A stretch of 64,000 nucleotides of DNA from positions 26,226,902 to 26,290,901 of the forward strand of contig NC_079426.1 of the NCBI RefSeq assembly GCF_026213295.1, given 5' to 3'. Positions 1 to 11,800 of the stretch are shown one piece after another. Below the pieces are notes generated by a model. It was not told the origin of the DNA. It saw nothing but the letters and a program-made list of their open reading frames with translations, and ran no database searches. Origin of the DNA: Gadus chalcogrammus (taxonomy: Eukaryota; Chordata; Actinopteri; Gadiformes; Gadidae). Positions within the stretch are counted from its first letter, which is position 1. Each line of letters starts with the position of its first letter. The position numbers and the translations under genes were made by a program.

Positions 1-1042
1 AACTTGAAATGCTTCATCTGGTGACGCGTGTCCCGGAGTCAAGGCTTTTGTCGGGGTTTGCAAGCAGCCTTGCCCTGCTGCTGCTCAAGGGGATTTCTCT
101 TGTATTCGTCTGGCTATAGGGAGGGAGGAGTGATTCACAACATCACATTGTCTTGAATTCCACCAAGATGGGATTTGAACCAGCCACCATGACATCCAAG
201 AGTGAAGATATATTTTGCTCCAAAAAGGTAGTCAATAACGACTTGTTAGGGTTTGTAAGAATGTCATCCTTGCTGTAACTAATGTATTATCCATAGAGGA
301 GAGTGTGTGTGCGTGCGCGTGTGTGAATAAACATCACTGTTTCACTGTCCTGTTGGACGTTGGGCTGAAACAGAAGTGTGGACTAAGGAGGAGGGCCAAC
401 CCTGGTTAGCGTCCACACACATGCACCTCCACACACACAGACGCACGTACGCACGCACGCACACACACACACACACACACAAATATGTGCACACACAGAA
501 GCACGAACTACAATCTCGCTAGGAAATTCTTTGAGCAACTATAGCAACTATATATGACAACTGGAGTATGTGCATTCCTCTGCTGTCTGGGTTATTCATC
601 CGGCTGCAAAGTATTGGATTTTGGTGATGGAATGGTGGAAAATTAAATTTAAAAAGCTCTGAAAAGAAAATTGAATTGGCGTAAAGTTATGCACATCTGC
701 TGAAACGGTTGGAATCCCTAATCCTAGCATCTTGAACCTCAGACCTAAGGGTTGAGGCACTGCTGAAATGTGTTCCTCTGTGCTCCTCGTTGAATGGGAT
801 GATTCTAGACCTTTACGGAGACATTTAGCTACAAATAAAGGATTTGAAGCAACATGTGTCCAAGCAGCCATTTCTTCATAACCACTCAGTTCTTTCACAT
901 TCCCATTTGAAAGGCTGTCAGGAACACTCAACTTCTTTGTGCAGTGTTCTAAGTTGTGCTTTTTAATTGATTTTGTCTGCAAGGGGCCAAATTTTCTCCT
1001 TCTATTTACTTCTAGATTTGTTCTGGGACATATACTAGATAC
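1..1042. other. non-coding DNA with a (CA)n tract
   Basis: No supported gene. A (CA)/(CGCA) tract lies at about 440-481 and a GT-rich patch near 300-325. Around 160-190 the minus strand reads as a tRNA-like B box (GGTTCAAATCCC), which could be a SINE relic, but I see no matching A box. The short ORFs here show no domain or codon signal. Confidence 0.5.
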
Positions 1043-1373
1043 TGTGGCAGCCCGGAGCCATCCCAGGTCCCCTAGAGGCAGTCTACCCCCAGATGGCGCT
1101 ATTGAGGGCATTGGAGCCGGGGCCAATTAAGGAGATGCAGAGTACCTGAGGAACAGTTGGGGAAGCAGGGCTTAAATAGCCTGCTTCTCCACTTATTCTG
1201 GGCTCTCTCAGCCATGTGGCTCGGGCAAGGAGAGACCGGTCCTCGTGGGTGACGGGATTCCCCCCACGAGGGATAGGACCGTCGATTCCTCCCAGGTTTT
1301 TTTTTTTGCCCAGCAAAATTGTGTCCTGTTGTTTGGGGAGGATGCGGTTCACTGGAGTAGGCGGGCTGCCACA
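1043..1373 (+). repeat. 5' LTR of TRIM-like element
   Basis: 331 bp, TG...CA termini. It shares the block GGCTCGGGCAAGGAGAGACC and the block after it with the LTR at 1707, and resembles the antisense LTR at 3769. Confidence 0.8.
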
Positions 1374-1706
1374 TATGGTGGAGAATGCGGGCAACTCGAC
1401 CCCGATACGGACCATTTACGGAGGGAACGTCAACCTCAAGCAGCCTCCACGCAGCCAGAGACGACGCAAGCCAGAGACGACGCAAGCCAGAGACGACGCA
1501 AGCCAGAGACGAGGCAGCGGGTGACACCGGCAGCAGTAGCAGCTCCGCTTCAGGCAGAACCGCCGCTTCAGGCAGAACCGCCGCTCCAACATGAGGCCCT
1601 ACAGGTTTCAGGGGGACCACCAGCCGGGGCGGGCCAACGCTAACAGCCTGTCCAGCAGCGACGCTTGGCGATGGTCGCTCCGAGGCTTCATCGAAAGGTG
1701 GAGGAG

Positions 1707-1983
1707 TATGGCAACCCGGAGCCAGCCCAGGTCCCCTGGAGGTAGTCTACCCTTATTCAGGGCTCTCTGTCATGTGGCTCGGGCAAGGAGAGACCGGTCC
1801 TCGAGGGATTTCCCCCACGAGGGATAGGACCGTCGATTCCTCCCATGTTTTTTCGTTGAGGTGATATTTTCAGTATGAGACTTTGTATGATTTTGGATTA
1901 AACATGCCGTTTTGGCTTTTGCCCAGCAAAGTTGTGTCCTGTTTGGGGAGGAGGCGGTTCACTGGAGAAGGTGGGTTGCCACA
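1707..1983 (+). repeat. 3' LTR of TRIM-like element
   Basis: 277 bp. Compared with the first LTR it lacks the middle section containing CTTAAATAGCC. It has a 5' terminal G-to-A change (TATGG) and ends GGGTTGCCACA, followed by the TSD ATAC. Confidence 0.75.
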
Positions 1984-2910
1984 ATACATATAAGATGACT
2001 TCATGGTGTAACGATTCCATATGTTTCCATCATGTGTGATACCACAATGATAATGAAATGAATATCAGTCAAATAAACAAGTCATATATTGTTCCGTTAG
2101 ACATGGCCATCTTATTGCATTCTCATGACGTTTCATTTAGCAGGTTGGAATATCTCACATCCATCCTTTATTAATCCATGGTTCCTTCAGTATTAACTCC
2201 CTTGTTCCCTTCCTTTTGTATTTAACAGTTCATATTTTCAGCTGGTCCCCAATGCCTCTGCCCTCCCCTCCATAGCAGGGGAACCTCACAGAACAATCTA
2301 TTGGACTTGACCAATCAATGGGCAGGGATTATCAGTCTTTCTGCGGTAATGGAAATGCTCCGTGGGTGAGGTGGCTTGTGGGGGGTCAGAGGGAGAGAGA
2401 GAGAGAAAGCTGAGTTGCATGAGTATTAGGAAGGAAGGAAGAAAGGAGAGAATAAGGGCACAGTGATAGAGTGGTAGAGAATACACGTGGGGAGCGAGAG
2501 AGAGAGACCTCTGGACAAAGGGAGGGAGGAGGGGAGACAGCCATAATAGAGAGAAGCAGATAGGAGCTGGGGGTTGGAGAGGGCAGGCAGGGTGAGAGAA
2601 AGGGAATGGAAATCAGCAGTGGGTTTTAGATCAGCTAAAGAAGCCGTTTATAGCAGACAGCAGGAACGTGGTGTTCCCTGTGAGGGACGTGGGATATTCT
2701 TCAGATACCTTCCCCTCTCCCAACCCTGGTGACAGAGAGGCCAGCCGCCATCTTAGAGACTTCAAAGAAACCTCTGTTCCTCTCTGACACCTCTGAGCTC
2801 TTCTTCATCACCCCCCCTCAGGGCCATAACACAACAAAAAGCCTAAAAAGAACGACAACACATAACAACACATTGCAGTACAATGTACACAAAGCCATTC
2901 CCAAAATAAA
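1984..2910. other. no gene seen; purine-rich stretch
   Basis: AT-rich sequence, then a GA-rich strand-asymmetric stretch at about 2380-2640. No coding or mobile-element signature recognised. Confidence 0.4.
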
Positions 2911-3327
<417 letters not shown>

Positions 3328-3639
3328 AGAGAGACCTTGTGTGTGCATTAGCAGCGAGGAGCAGAGCTGCATAGCAATAACCTGCTTGCTATGCTTTAAT
3401 GAGACTGACGCCGCTTAGCATTAGCCTGACTCTCCCCACTGGTTCATCACACCTCCAGCTCTTCACATTAGCCTGGCTTCTACTCTCTGTTGGTTCATCA
3501 CTGCTCCAGCTCTACATTAGCCGCCTGTTTGCCATGCTGGGCTCCAGTCCACAGAGACCATGGAACATATAGAGTGGCATCTCAACGCCTCACAAGCCCA
3601 AAGAGAACACAAGAATAGAAGTGTATAGACAGTCAGTGT

Positions 3640-3768
3640 ACATGTGTAATGTATGCCTATGTGCAAATGCATACATGTTTGTGTGTGTGTTTGTGGGTGT
3701 GCGTCTGCATGTTTGTGTGTGTGTGTGTGTGAGTGTGTGTAGGTGTGTGTGTGAGTGTGCGTGTGTGT
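3640..3768 (+). repeat. GT-rich simple repeat
   Basis: Degenerate (GT)n with TGTGCG and TGTAGG interruptions. It ends exactly where the antisense LTR starts, so that LTR inserted at a GT tract. Confidence 0.85.
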
Positions 3769-4069
3769 TGTGGCAACCCGGCTTGGGGAGTGAACCGCCT
3801 CGTTCGAAATAGCATACGAATAGCAAACAAATAGCTCAAAGCCAAAACTGCAGTTTTAATAAAACATTAGGTATATTACTATTAAACCAAACAAAAAAAA
3901 AAGACAAAAAAAACAGCTTTTGAGGAATCAACAGTCTTGTTCCGTCAGGTGAAATCACGTCACCCACGGAGACTGGTCTCTCTGCACATGCGAATCAGGA
4001 GAGCCTTGAATGAGTGTGGAAGCATGCTTTTTAAAGCTCATCTCATGTAAATCTGTGGTACACTGGCTC

Positions 4070-4430
4070 TGTCACGTTAAAATTGTACCGGGGGCGAAAA
4101 TTTTACCGGCCTACGTCATCCATAGTAATCCATTCCAAACCTGCCGGGCAACAGACGATCGCGTCGCCCGTTGCCTGGCCACGGGCAATCGCGTCGAATG
4201 ACGTGGAAGGTTCTTGACTATTCGCAAACTCTTTCATTGAGCGCGACAAGACAGATAACACTTATTTTACAAATGACATTTATTAGCGTTCCTAACTATA
4301 TATTTGTATTGTATTGCATTGTATTTATCTATTTCCCTACACATTAATAGCTAAATGTTATGGGGATAACGTGAATAATAATAATAAAAAACATTTACCA
4401 GTTAGTAAATGCCTGCTCACCTATCTACCC

Positions 4431-4503
<73 letters not shown>

Positions 4504-4813
4504 TACCCATAATCAATTCTCTAAATTAAATTAAGGAAATTAACTTAACACAAGCTAGCAAGACTATGATACACATTAAACACTCAAATTCGATTAAACA
4601 ATTAAATCCAACACAAATATAAAGTAAAAACAAGTGTTATCTAGCGATCCGTTATCTGTATTATATTATTTCGTCTTCGCCAACATGAGCGCGATTGAAA
4701 CCTGCCTGGCAACGGACAACCCCTTACGTAATCTGTTGTCCGTTGCCTGGCAACGGACAACTGATGAAGTAGGCCGGTACAATTTTCGCCCCCGGTACAA
4801 TTTTAACGTGACA
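4070..4813. mobile_element. 744 bp inverted-repeat element (MITE)
   Basis: The ends are a 42 bp terminal inverted repeat starting TGTCACGTTAAAATTGTACC, with one mismatch I can see. A 4 bp target duplication GCTC lies at 4066-4069 and 4814-4817. The interior carries copies of CCTGGCAACGGACAA and a (ATCT)n tract but no ORF. The TG...CA ends with a 4 bp TSD do not point to one DNA-transposon superfamily. Confidence 0.8.
4430..4502 (+). repeat. (ATCT)n microsatellite
   Basis: About 18 TATC/ATCT units inside the inverted-repeat element. Confidence 0.95.
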
Positions 4814-4833
4814 GCTCCACAACCTGCCCCCTA

Positions 4834-5454
4834 GGCCTCCAGGGGCGCTGTCACAGTCTCACTCTGAGAACGTCAAATACCGACTGTTGGCAAAGGCACT
4901 TTAGCGTCGGTGACTGACGGGAAAGGTACCCTTTGCCGTCGGTCGGTGACGGGAAAGGTACCCTTCGGCGTCTTCTGCAGACGGAAAGGGGGGTGCTTCA
5001 GCAGCCCATTCACTCCTGTATTAACCCGACTACGTCTCTAATAGACGCTGTCAGCATCTATCCTATTGGATAGTTTTTAGGATATTTTTCTGTGAAACGG
5101 CGGAAATACTTTTTATTATGGATGGAAAATATGATATTTTAGCATAGTTACGCCATTAAAAGTGTTTATGTAAACATTTTTAGCAAGAAATGTGCATTTT
5201 ACTTTCATAATCGTCGCTCGGCGAATGTGAAGGATGTTTGGTTTGATAGTTATGACGAAGAATATTTCAGTTGTCTCCACATAATTATAATAACATGGAT
5301 GCTAGGATGGTTGCTATGGACGCTGAAACCAGCAGCTCGCATGCAGTTTAAATCATGGGTAGAAACCATTGTCTTTGCTGGTTATGTAAGGGATAATGTA
5401 TAGAACGCCGGCCATTATCGCCTTCAGGCGATAATGACCGGCGTACAGGCAACC
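4834..5454. other. possible LTR-element interior with a hairpin
   Basis: No ORF supported. A ~30 bp unit containing GACGGGAAAGGTACCCTT is duplicated at 4915-4970. At about 5404-5440 there is a 17 bp stem, one mismatch, built on CCATTATCGCC / GGCGATAATG with a TTCA loop. Confidence 0.5.
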
Positions 5455-7219
5455 CGGTCTCACGAAAATACGTGACACTGTCACGTTATTTAATCTATTG
5501 AAACGTGATCAGGGAAACTTATTTTCAAAATGTTCATGTCAAAAAGCACAATTTTCAAACTCATGTATATCAATTGGAACTTGTTTTTGCCATGTGAATG
5601 AAAGTCCGCATCGATGCGTCGCAAGTCCAGTATCGCGAGCGGACGTTGCCATGACATCTAGAAATCATACCGTATTTAATGGGTTATCATTAATATTGAT
5701 GTATAGGGGTTGATTATAACTCGTGAATAATATTGTTTATATCACGGTCTGGGGTAATACTCGTAATCATGATCTGCTGATCAACACTACTTGTATGCCC
5801 CCCCCCTTAAATTAATACTATGGCAGAATTATTATTATTATTATTATTATTATCATTCAACTTGAACATGTGTTTTTACAGTAGAGTGGTGGAGGGATGA
5901 CGTATGTTGGCCAACCCGGAAGTAGGGATGGGAATCGAGAACCGGTTCTTGTTCAGAACCGGTTCCGAGTCAACCGATTCCTTGGAATCGTTAGCAAGCC
6001 TGCTTAACGATTCCGCTTATCGGTTCCGGTCGCGGCAAATGCGTCGTGACGTCACACACACGCTGCTTTGATTTGGTTCAGAACGCAGCAAACATGTCGC
6101 CGCCGAGGAAGAATCGCATTGTGCGTTCACACCAAACACGACGGGGCGACAAGATCCCATACAAAGTGAACGTAGAGACGCGTATAAGGGCGAGTTTTTC
6201 GCGGGAGAAAACCGATGACAAGTTTTTGTCGTGATGACAGCCAATCAGCGTTCAACAGCGTGATAACTGAGTGACATGTGTAACGTAACAGCCAATCCGC
6301 ATTCAGCCGTCAAACTCGGTGCAGTGCAGTCCGGGTGAACCGCGGAATGGAGGAGAAAGTGATTGTTGCAGTTTGCGACTCCCGGAGCTCTATATATAAT
6401 AGTATATAATATATTATATACTATATTATAATTGTATATATAATATCACGGCCAACAGCTCTGTCGCCTCCGGATGGCCGTAGCGTGGGGAGCTCTCATA
6501 GGGATTGGGCTTCTCGGGGTTTGTTTACCGGCATTGCTATGGTTTCCAGTCTTGTGTGTTCCAACGGTTTATTAGGTAGGCCCATCTAATAAATCTCTGT
6601 CTAATCAATGCTTCATTTTGTTTATGTCAGTTTAATTTTGTTACAAGTTGAATGCAAATGAGCACTGTTAGAATTCCAAAAGGCACAAGCTCTTACTTGG
6701 CTGTTTTCAGTCTGTGTTTTTAGTTGTATGGCACATAATGATGGCATTTGGGCTTAAAAAGCGAAACATATATCTTTTCGTCTCGACCAATTGATTTGAA
6801 AATGTACAATTTCCTAATACTAGAAGCACTTCTGATCAGATATTAAAGAGATGTAATGCAAACAAACACATTTATACTTATTTTCTCACCCAATGAGAAT
6901 CGATAAGAGAATCGATAAGGAATCGGATCGATAAGCAGAATCGGAATCGGAATCGTGAAATTCTTATCAATTCCCATCCCTACCCGGAAGTGAGTGTCGC
7001 CCTGGGTTCTGTTGAAAAAAAGCCAACGGGTTTTTCCATTGAATTTTGGATTATTGCAGAAAAATTTGCATCTTTGAAGCACCTCCTCAAAAACTGAATA
7101 TAAATAAATAAATAAATAAATAAAAATAACCGTGCTCCAAAGAACGAAATGTAAACCCATGCAAATAAAGACTTCCTGGTCATAATAATTTAAATATCAT
7201 TAATCTCCTGAGTGTGTAG
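5455..7219 (+). mobile_element. interspersed repeat, copy 1 of 2
   Basis: It starts near GGTCTCACGAAAATACGTGA and ends near CAGTGTGTAG-like sequence. Blocks recur in the same order and strand at 33204-34968: the ACACTGTCACGTTATTT block, GCGAGCGGACGTTGCCATGA, ATTGATGT.TAGGGGTTGAT, the C-run plus ATT-run, and the GCATCTTTGAAGCACCTCCT tail. Copy 1 carries a hAT insertion (5923-6982) missing from copy 2. Copy 2 carries a solo LTR missing here. There is no coding sequence, so it is probably a non-autonomous element of unassigned type. Confidence 0.75.
5923..6982. mobile_element. non-autonomous hAT element (1060 bp)
   Basis: The ends are TAGGGATGGGAAT...ATTCCCATCCCTA. The 8 bp target duplication CCCGGAAG is at 5915-5922 and 6983-6990. 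The second copy of the host repeat, near 34668, reads straight through CCCGGAAGTGAG and so shows the empty site. Near the right end GGAATCG/CGATAAG motifs are reiterated. It contains a stretch (about 6115-6185) resembling the repeat that ends this window at 63850 (TGCGTTCACACCAAA). No transposase. Confidence 0.9.
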
Positions 7220-7357
7220 GGTGGTATTCTATTTTTTTCAACGGGGCTACATCCAGTCACTTGACCGTCATGGTTGCTATGGTGGTTGCTATCGACCGCC
7301 CCCTCTAATCCTTACATGGCTCTAAAAATCACGCGGCAAAGGAGCTGCCGTCAATTG
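7220..7357. other. flank of the candidate transposon
   Basis: Short unannotated DNA between the repeat and the candidate left end. CAATTG at 7352-7357 is the possible target duplication. Confidence 0.4.
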
Positions 7358-8845
7358 AGTGCTTGAGACGAAGAACCATATAAGTCCATATTTTCAAATT
7401 TCAAATAATAACTTTTTTTTATTATTTGGCCTGTGAACATTATATAATATATTTATTTTTACTTGAAGATAGACAACAAAAGCTTCCCAATTCTATTGAG
7501 ATAACATTTTTCAGTGTCAATCTTAAAAACAAACAGTAACAGCAATTTACATTTATGGAATGTGGAAGAACGGTATATGTCCAGTTAATGTGGAATAACA
7601 GTATAAGTCCAATTCATCATATCAATTCAAACCACTGGAGATCTAATTCCTTTATCTTAGTTTTAATACAGTAACAGAGCCTTCAAGAAAATAACCACTT
7701 CATTCTTTCAATTTTTTTTATTTAACACCAACCTCACTTAGAGAGCGCATAAATACTCACACCATTCATTCATTTAATAAATAAATACATACATCCATAC
7801 ATAAATACCTATATTATTATTATTATTATTATTATACATAAATACCTATATTATTATTATTATAATAATAATTATTATTATATATCAGATCGCGAGTCTG
7901 GGGATGCTTTCTACTCTTCACATTCTAATTTTTCATAAAATGATTGGGCCTCCGCTGGCATGTAGGCTAGCATTGTCATGAGGTCATGGTGCTTCTCCTT
8001 TTTGACAGGGAGAGGGTCCTCGTATGCGCGAGCGTATGTGGTGGAAAACAAGGGAGCTTGAGGTGGTTGTTTCTTCCTCTGCTTGGTGATCAGCCAAGTC
8101 TTCCATTCCTCATAGTGGCTGTGGCTGCCTTTTGTGTGGACACACCATGGATCAGCAGCTGAAATCATGATTCAACAAGAAATTCAATTAAGATTACCCA
8201 ACATATCCCCAACACTGATAATCTCAGAAACCCAACTCATTAGTTTTTACCTGTCACTTTCAACCACATCATGGATGTGATTAGGAAGCCAGGTGGACGC
8301 TTTAGAGTAGCATCAGGGAGCTGTCTGAAGTCTGCACACTGAATTTCTATCACGCTGAATGGCTGCTGCCTGGCTCCCCGGATCATCTCGGTGACATCGC
8401 TGGGGGTGTAGAGCGTGGAGACCTTACGCCTCTTCTCCAGCGTGGCAAAGTAGCGGTCACAGGGAAGGAAGGAGTGACCAGATACCATGAACTTCTGCTC
8501 TATCTGGCTGAAGTACCCTCTAGATACGAGCAGGGCCATGAGGTTAAGTACTCTCCAGTTATTGTTCTGCCCACAGCATCGGTCACTATAGATGATAAGT
8601 TTCCTTTCCTTCGCCTGGACAAGGGGAGCAAAAGATGCTTCTGCCCACTTCAAAAGGCAGCTTGCCACCTCTATTGAACCTCTGCGCGCAATGCCCTCAT
8701 GCCAGAGGCACATTGTAGGAGGACTGCCGGTGCCCATCTCCTGGATGCAGAATAATAATAATAATAATAAATTCAATTTATATAGCGCCTTTCAAGGTAC
8801 CCAAGGTCGCTTAGCAAGAGGTGTACACAGGGGGGGGGGGGCAGG

Positions 8846-11800
8846 TTAAAGGCCATAGGCCTCTAAGAAGAGGTGTGCCTTCAGGAGCTTTTTGAATGAC
8901 TCCACTGAAGTGGCACAGCGGATATGGAGGGGGAGCAGATTCCACAGAGTGGGGGCAGAGGCACAGAAGGCCCTGTCCCCAAAGGTCTTGAGTCTGGTGC
9001 GGGGGGTTTCCAGCTGGTCCTTAGCAGAGGACCTGAGGGACCGCAGGGGGGTGTAGGGATGGAGGAGGTCAAAGAGGTAACGGGGGGCCAGAGCATGCAG
9101 GGACTTGTAGGTGAGTAGGAGGATTTTAAACTTGATCCGGGACTTAACAGGTAACCAGTGGAGTTGCATCAGGATGGGGGTGATGTGCTGCCAGGGCTTA
9201 GTGCCAGTTAAAACCCTGGCAGCTGAGTTCTGAACATATTGCAGTCGGTCCAAGGTTTTGGAGGGGAGACCTGTGAGGATGGAATTACAATAGTCCAGAC
9301 GGGTGGAGATGAAGCAGTGGATGAGTGTTTCAGTGACTGAGTCTGAGAGTGAGGGTCGGAGTCTTGCGATGTTTCTCAGATGGAAGAATGCAGATTTTGT
9401 GGTGTTGTTGATATGAGGCTGAAATGACAGGGTGGGGTCAAGGATGACACCCAGGTTGCGGACTACGGGGGATGGGGTGATAGGGCAGCCATCCACTTCC
9501 AGCAGAAGATCCCCAACCTTCCTGAGCAGTGACTTGGGGGCCACGACCAGGAGCTCCGTTTTATTGCTGTTCAATTTGAGTAGATTAGAGGTCATCCAGA
9601 TTTTTAGGTCTTGCAGACAGTTGATTAGTGGGGCCGGTGGAAACTGAGTTGAGGGTTTGGTGCTGATATATAGTTGGGTATCATCAGCGTAGCAGTGGAA
9701 ACTGAGACCATGATGACGGATGATTTGACCAAGGGGGAGCATGTAAATGGTGAATAATAAAGGGCCGAGCACCGATCCCTGGGGAACACCATGGTTGACT
9801 GGTGCCGTGGTGGAGGTGGCATCGTCCAAGGTGACGTATTGTTGGCGGTTGGCGAGGTAGGACTGAAACCAGGAGAGGGCTGAGCCACTGAGACCAATGA
9901 GCTCCGCAAGACGGGTGAGGAGGATGGAATGGGATACTGTGTCAAAGGCTGCTGAGAGATCGAGGAGGATAAGAATGGAGATGAGGCCATTGTCGGCAGC
10001 AGTGAGGAGGTCGTTAGTAATTTTAATGAGGGCAGTTTCGGTGCTATGGTGAATTCTGAAGCCAGACTGAAGGGGTTCAAAGAGCTCATGGTGGGCCATG
10101 TGGTGTTGGAGCTGGGAAGCCACTGCTCTTTCCAGGATTTTGCTTAGGAAAGGAAGGTTGGAGATCGGGCGGTAGTTGTTGGGGTCGTCAGGGTCCAGAC
10201 CGGGCTTTTTCAGGGTGGGAATGACTGCTGCAGTTTTAAAGCCTGCGGGCACCACACCAGAACCAAGGGAGCAGTTGATGATGGCAGTTATGAAGGGGCA
10301 GATAACAGGTAGGCAGGTTTTCACCAGGAAGGTGGGCATGGGGTCCAGCTTGCAGGAGGAGGACTTAGCTCGGGACACTAAGTCGTGCACTTGGTTAGCG
10401 TCCAGTGTTGCAAAGGCGGAGAGACCGCACTGCAGGGTGTCGGCACCAAGATGAAGGTCAGTGTGAGACGTTGACGGAGAGTGTTGGAGGAGGTGGTTGT
10501 GAATGGTCTCCACTTTGTTGTGGAAGAACTCCAGGAACCGGGAGCACAGGTCCAGAGCGTCAGAGGGTTGGGGAGCGTCAGGGGGGCGCAAGAGACGGTT
10601 GATGGTTGAGAAAAGTTTTTTGGGGTGGTTTTGTTGGTTATTGATAAGCTTGGAGTAGTAGAGTATCCTTGCCTTAGAGAGGGCCTCCTTGTATTTCCTG
10701 ACATGGTCTTTGTAAGCCTCCTGGTGTACAGTGAGGCCAGATGTTCTATAACGCCTCTCAAGCTGGCGGCCAGCTGCCTTCATGAGGCGAAGCTCAGGAG
10801 TAAACCAGGGGGCGGGGCGAGAGAGGGAGACCTGCCGGGTTATGGGAGGGGCAACAGAGTCCAGGCTGAGGGAGAGAGCTGTGTTGTAGAGTTCCACCAG
10901 ACCGTCCACAGTGGTGTTAGGAGGGGGTGTGGCCAGGTGGGTCGCTAGGGCGGTAGACAGCACAGAAGTGTGCACCTGTTTCGTTTTCCGAAATGTGATG
11001 GTACGTTTGCTGGGGAACCGGGGTGTGGGCACAGAGACAGAGAAAGAAATGGCAAAATGGTCTGATATTGCCAGGTCTTCACACTGGAGGTGGCCAGGGG
11101 TGGTTCCAGTGGAGCACACTAGGTCCAGGGTGTGCCCTTTGGTATGGGTTGGACCAATCACATGCTGTGTAATACTGAAACAATCCAGAAGTGTCATGAA
11201 ATCAGAGGCAAATGAGCAGCTGGCTGAATCCACATGGATGTTAAAGTCACCTAGTAGAATGGTGGATGGGTACATAGGGCAGATGGTGGCAAGCAGCCCA
11301 GCAAGCTCAGACAGGAAGTGGGTGGAGGCTTTAGGGGGCCGGTAAATGAGGAGAACCTGGAGCTGTGCAGTGCCTGCCAGTGCAAAATGGAGACACTCAA
11401 AGGAAGTGGAGGTAACTGGAAATTCCTTGACCTGAATATTGGATCTATGAATAACAGCTAGTCCACCACCACGGCCCAGGCTACGGGGTTTTTGAATGTA
11501 CGCATAGTCAGGGGGAGTAGCTTGGTTGAGGGTTAGAAAGTCCTGCTGGCTCTGCCATGTCTCTGTCAGACATAGGAAATCGATCTTTTTATCCTGAATA
11601 ATGTCATACATGAGAAGGGCTTTGTTATTGAGTGAGCGAGTGTTCAGTAGCATGAATGTGGCATCCCTGTTAGTGGAAGCTGCAACAGGGGTTACGCCAC
11701 AATTGATACTGAGTAGGGAACCCAGGTTGACGGCCCGTGGGCGTGGTTTGTTTTGAAAGCGTTGCCGCTGTAGTGCATAGCGAACTGCGGAAACAGCTGG

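Larger units (their letters stand above)
1043..1983 (+). mobile_element. TRIM-like non-autonomous LTR retrotransposon (941 bp)
   Basis: Two related LTRs flank a roughly 330 bp interior. The first begins TGTGGCAG and ends CTGCCACA (1043-1373). The second begins TATGGCAA and ends GTTGCCACA (1707-1983). A 4 bp target duplication ATAC sits at 1039-1042 and 1984-1987. The segment after LTR1 (TATGGTGGAGAATGCGGGC) nearly matches the one after the Gypsy LTR at 28347, so this is a miniature relative of that family. A purine run, AGGTGGAGGAG, precedes LTR2 as a polypurine tract. The interior has no gag or pol, only two short tandem arrays (16 bp GCCAGAGACGACGCAA units near 1452-1513 and an 18 bp unit near 1545-1590). 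Confidence 0.8.
3769..4833 (-). mobile_element. antisense Gypsy-type LTR with polypurine tract
   Basis: Read on the minus strand, an LTR starts TGTGGAGCC near 4821 and ends GGGTTGCCACA at 3769. It shares GAGGCGGTTCACT, TTTTGGCTTT and the block GAGAGACC...GTGGGTGACG with the LTR at 1043-1983, so it is a relative. The sequence immediately 5' of it on the minus strand is a polypurine tract (AGGGGGCAGGT). The LTR is split five bases from its start by a 744 bp inverted-repeat element. Without that insert it is about 305 bp. I see no internal coding region beyond it. Confidence 0.7.

Noticed and set aside
9625..11345. Several 90-150 codon ORFs in other frames of the L2 region
   Set aside because: Shadows of the 1036-codon LINE ORF.
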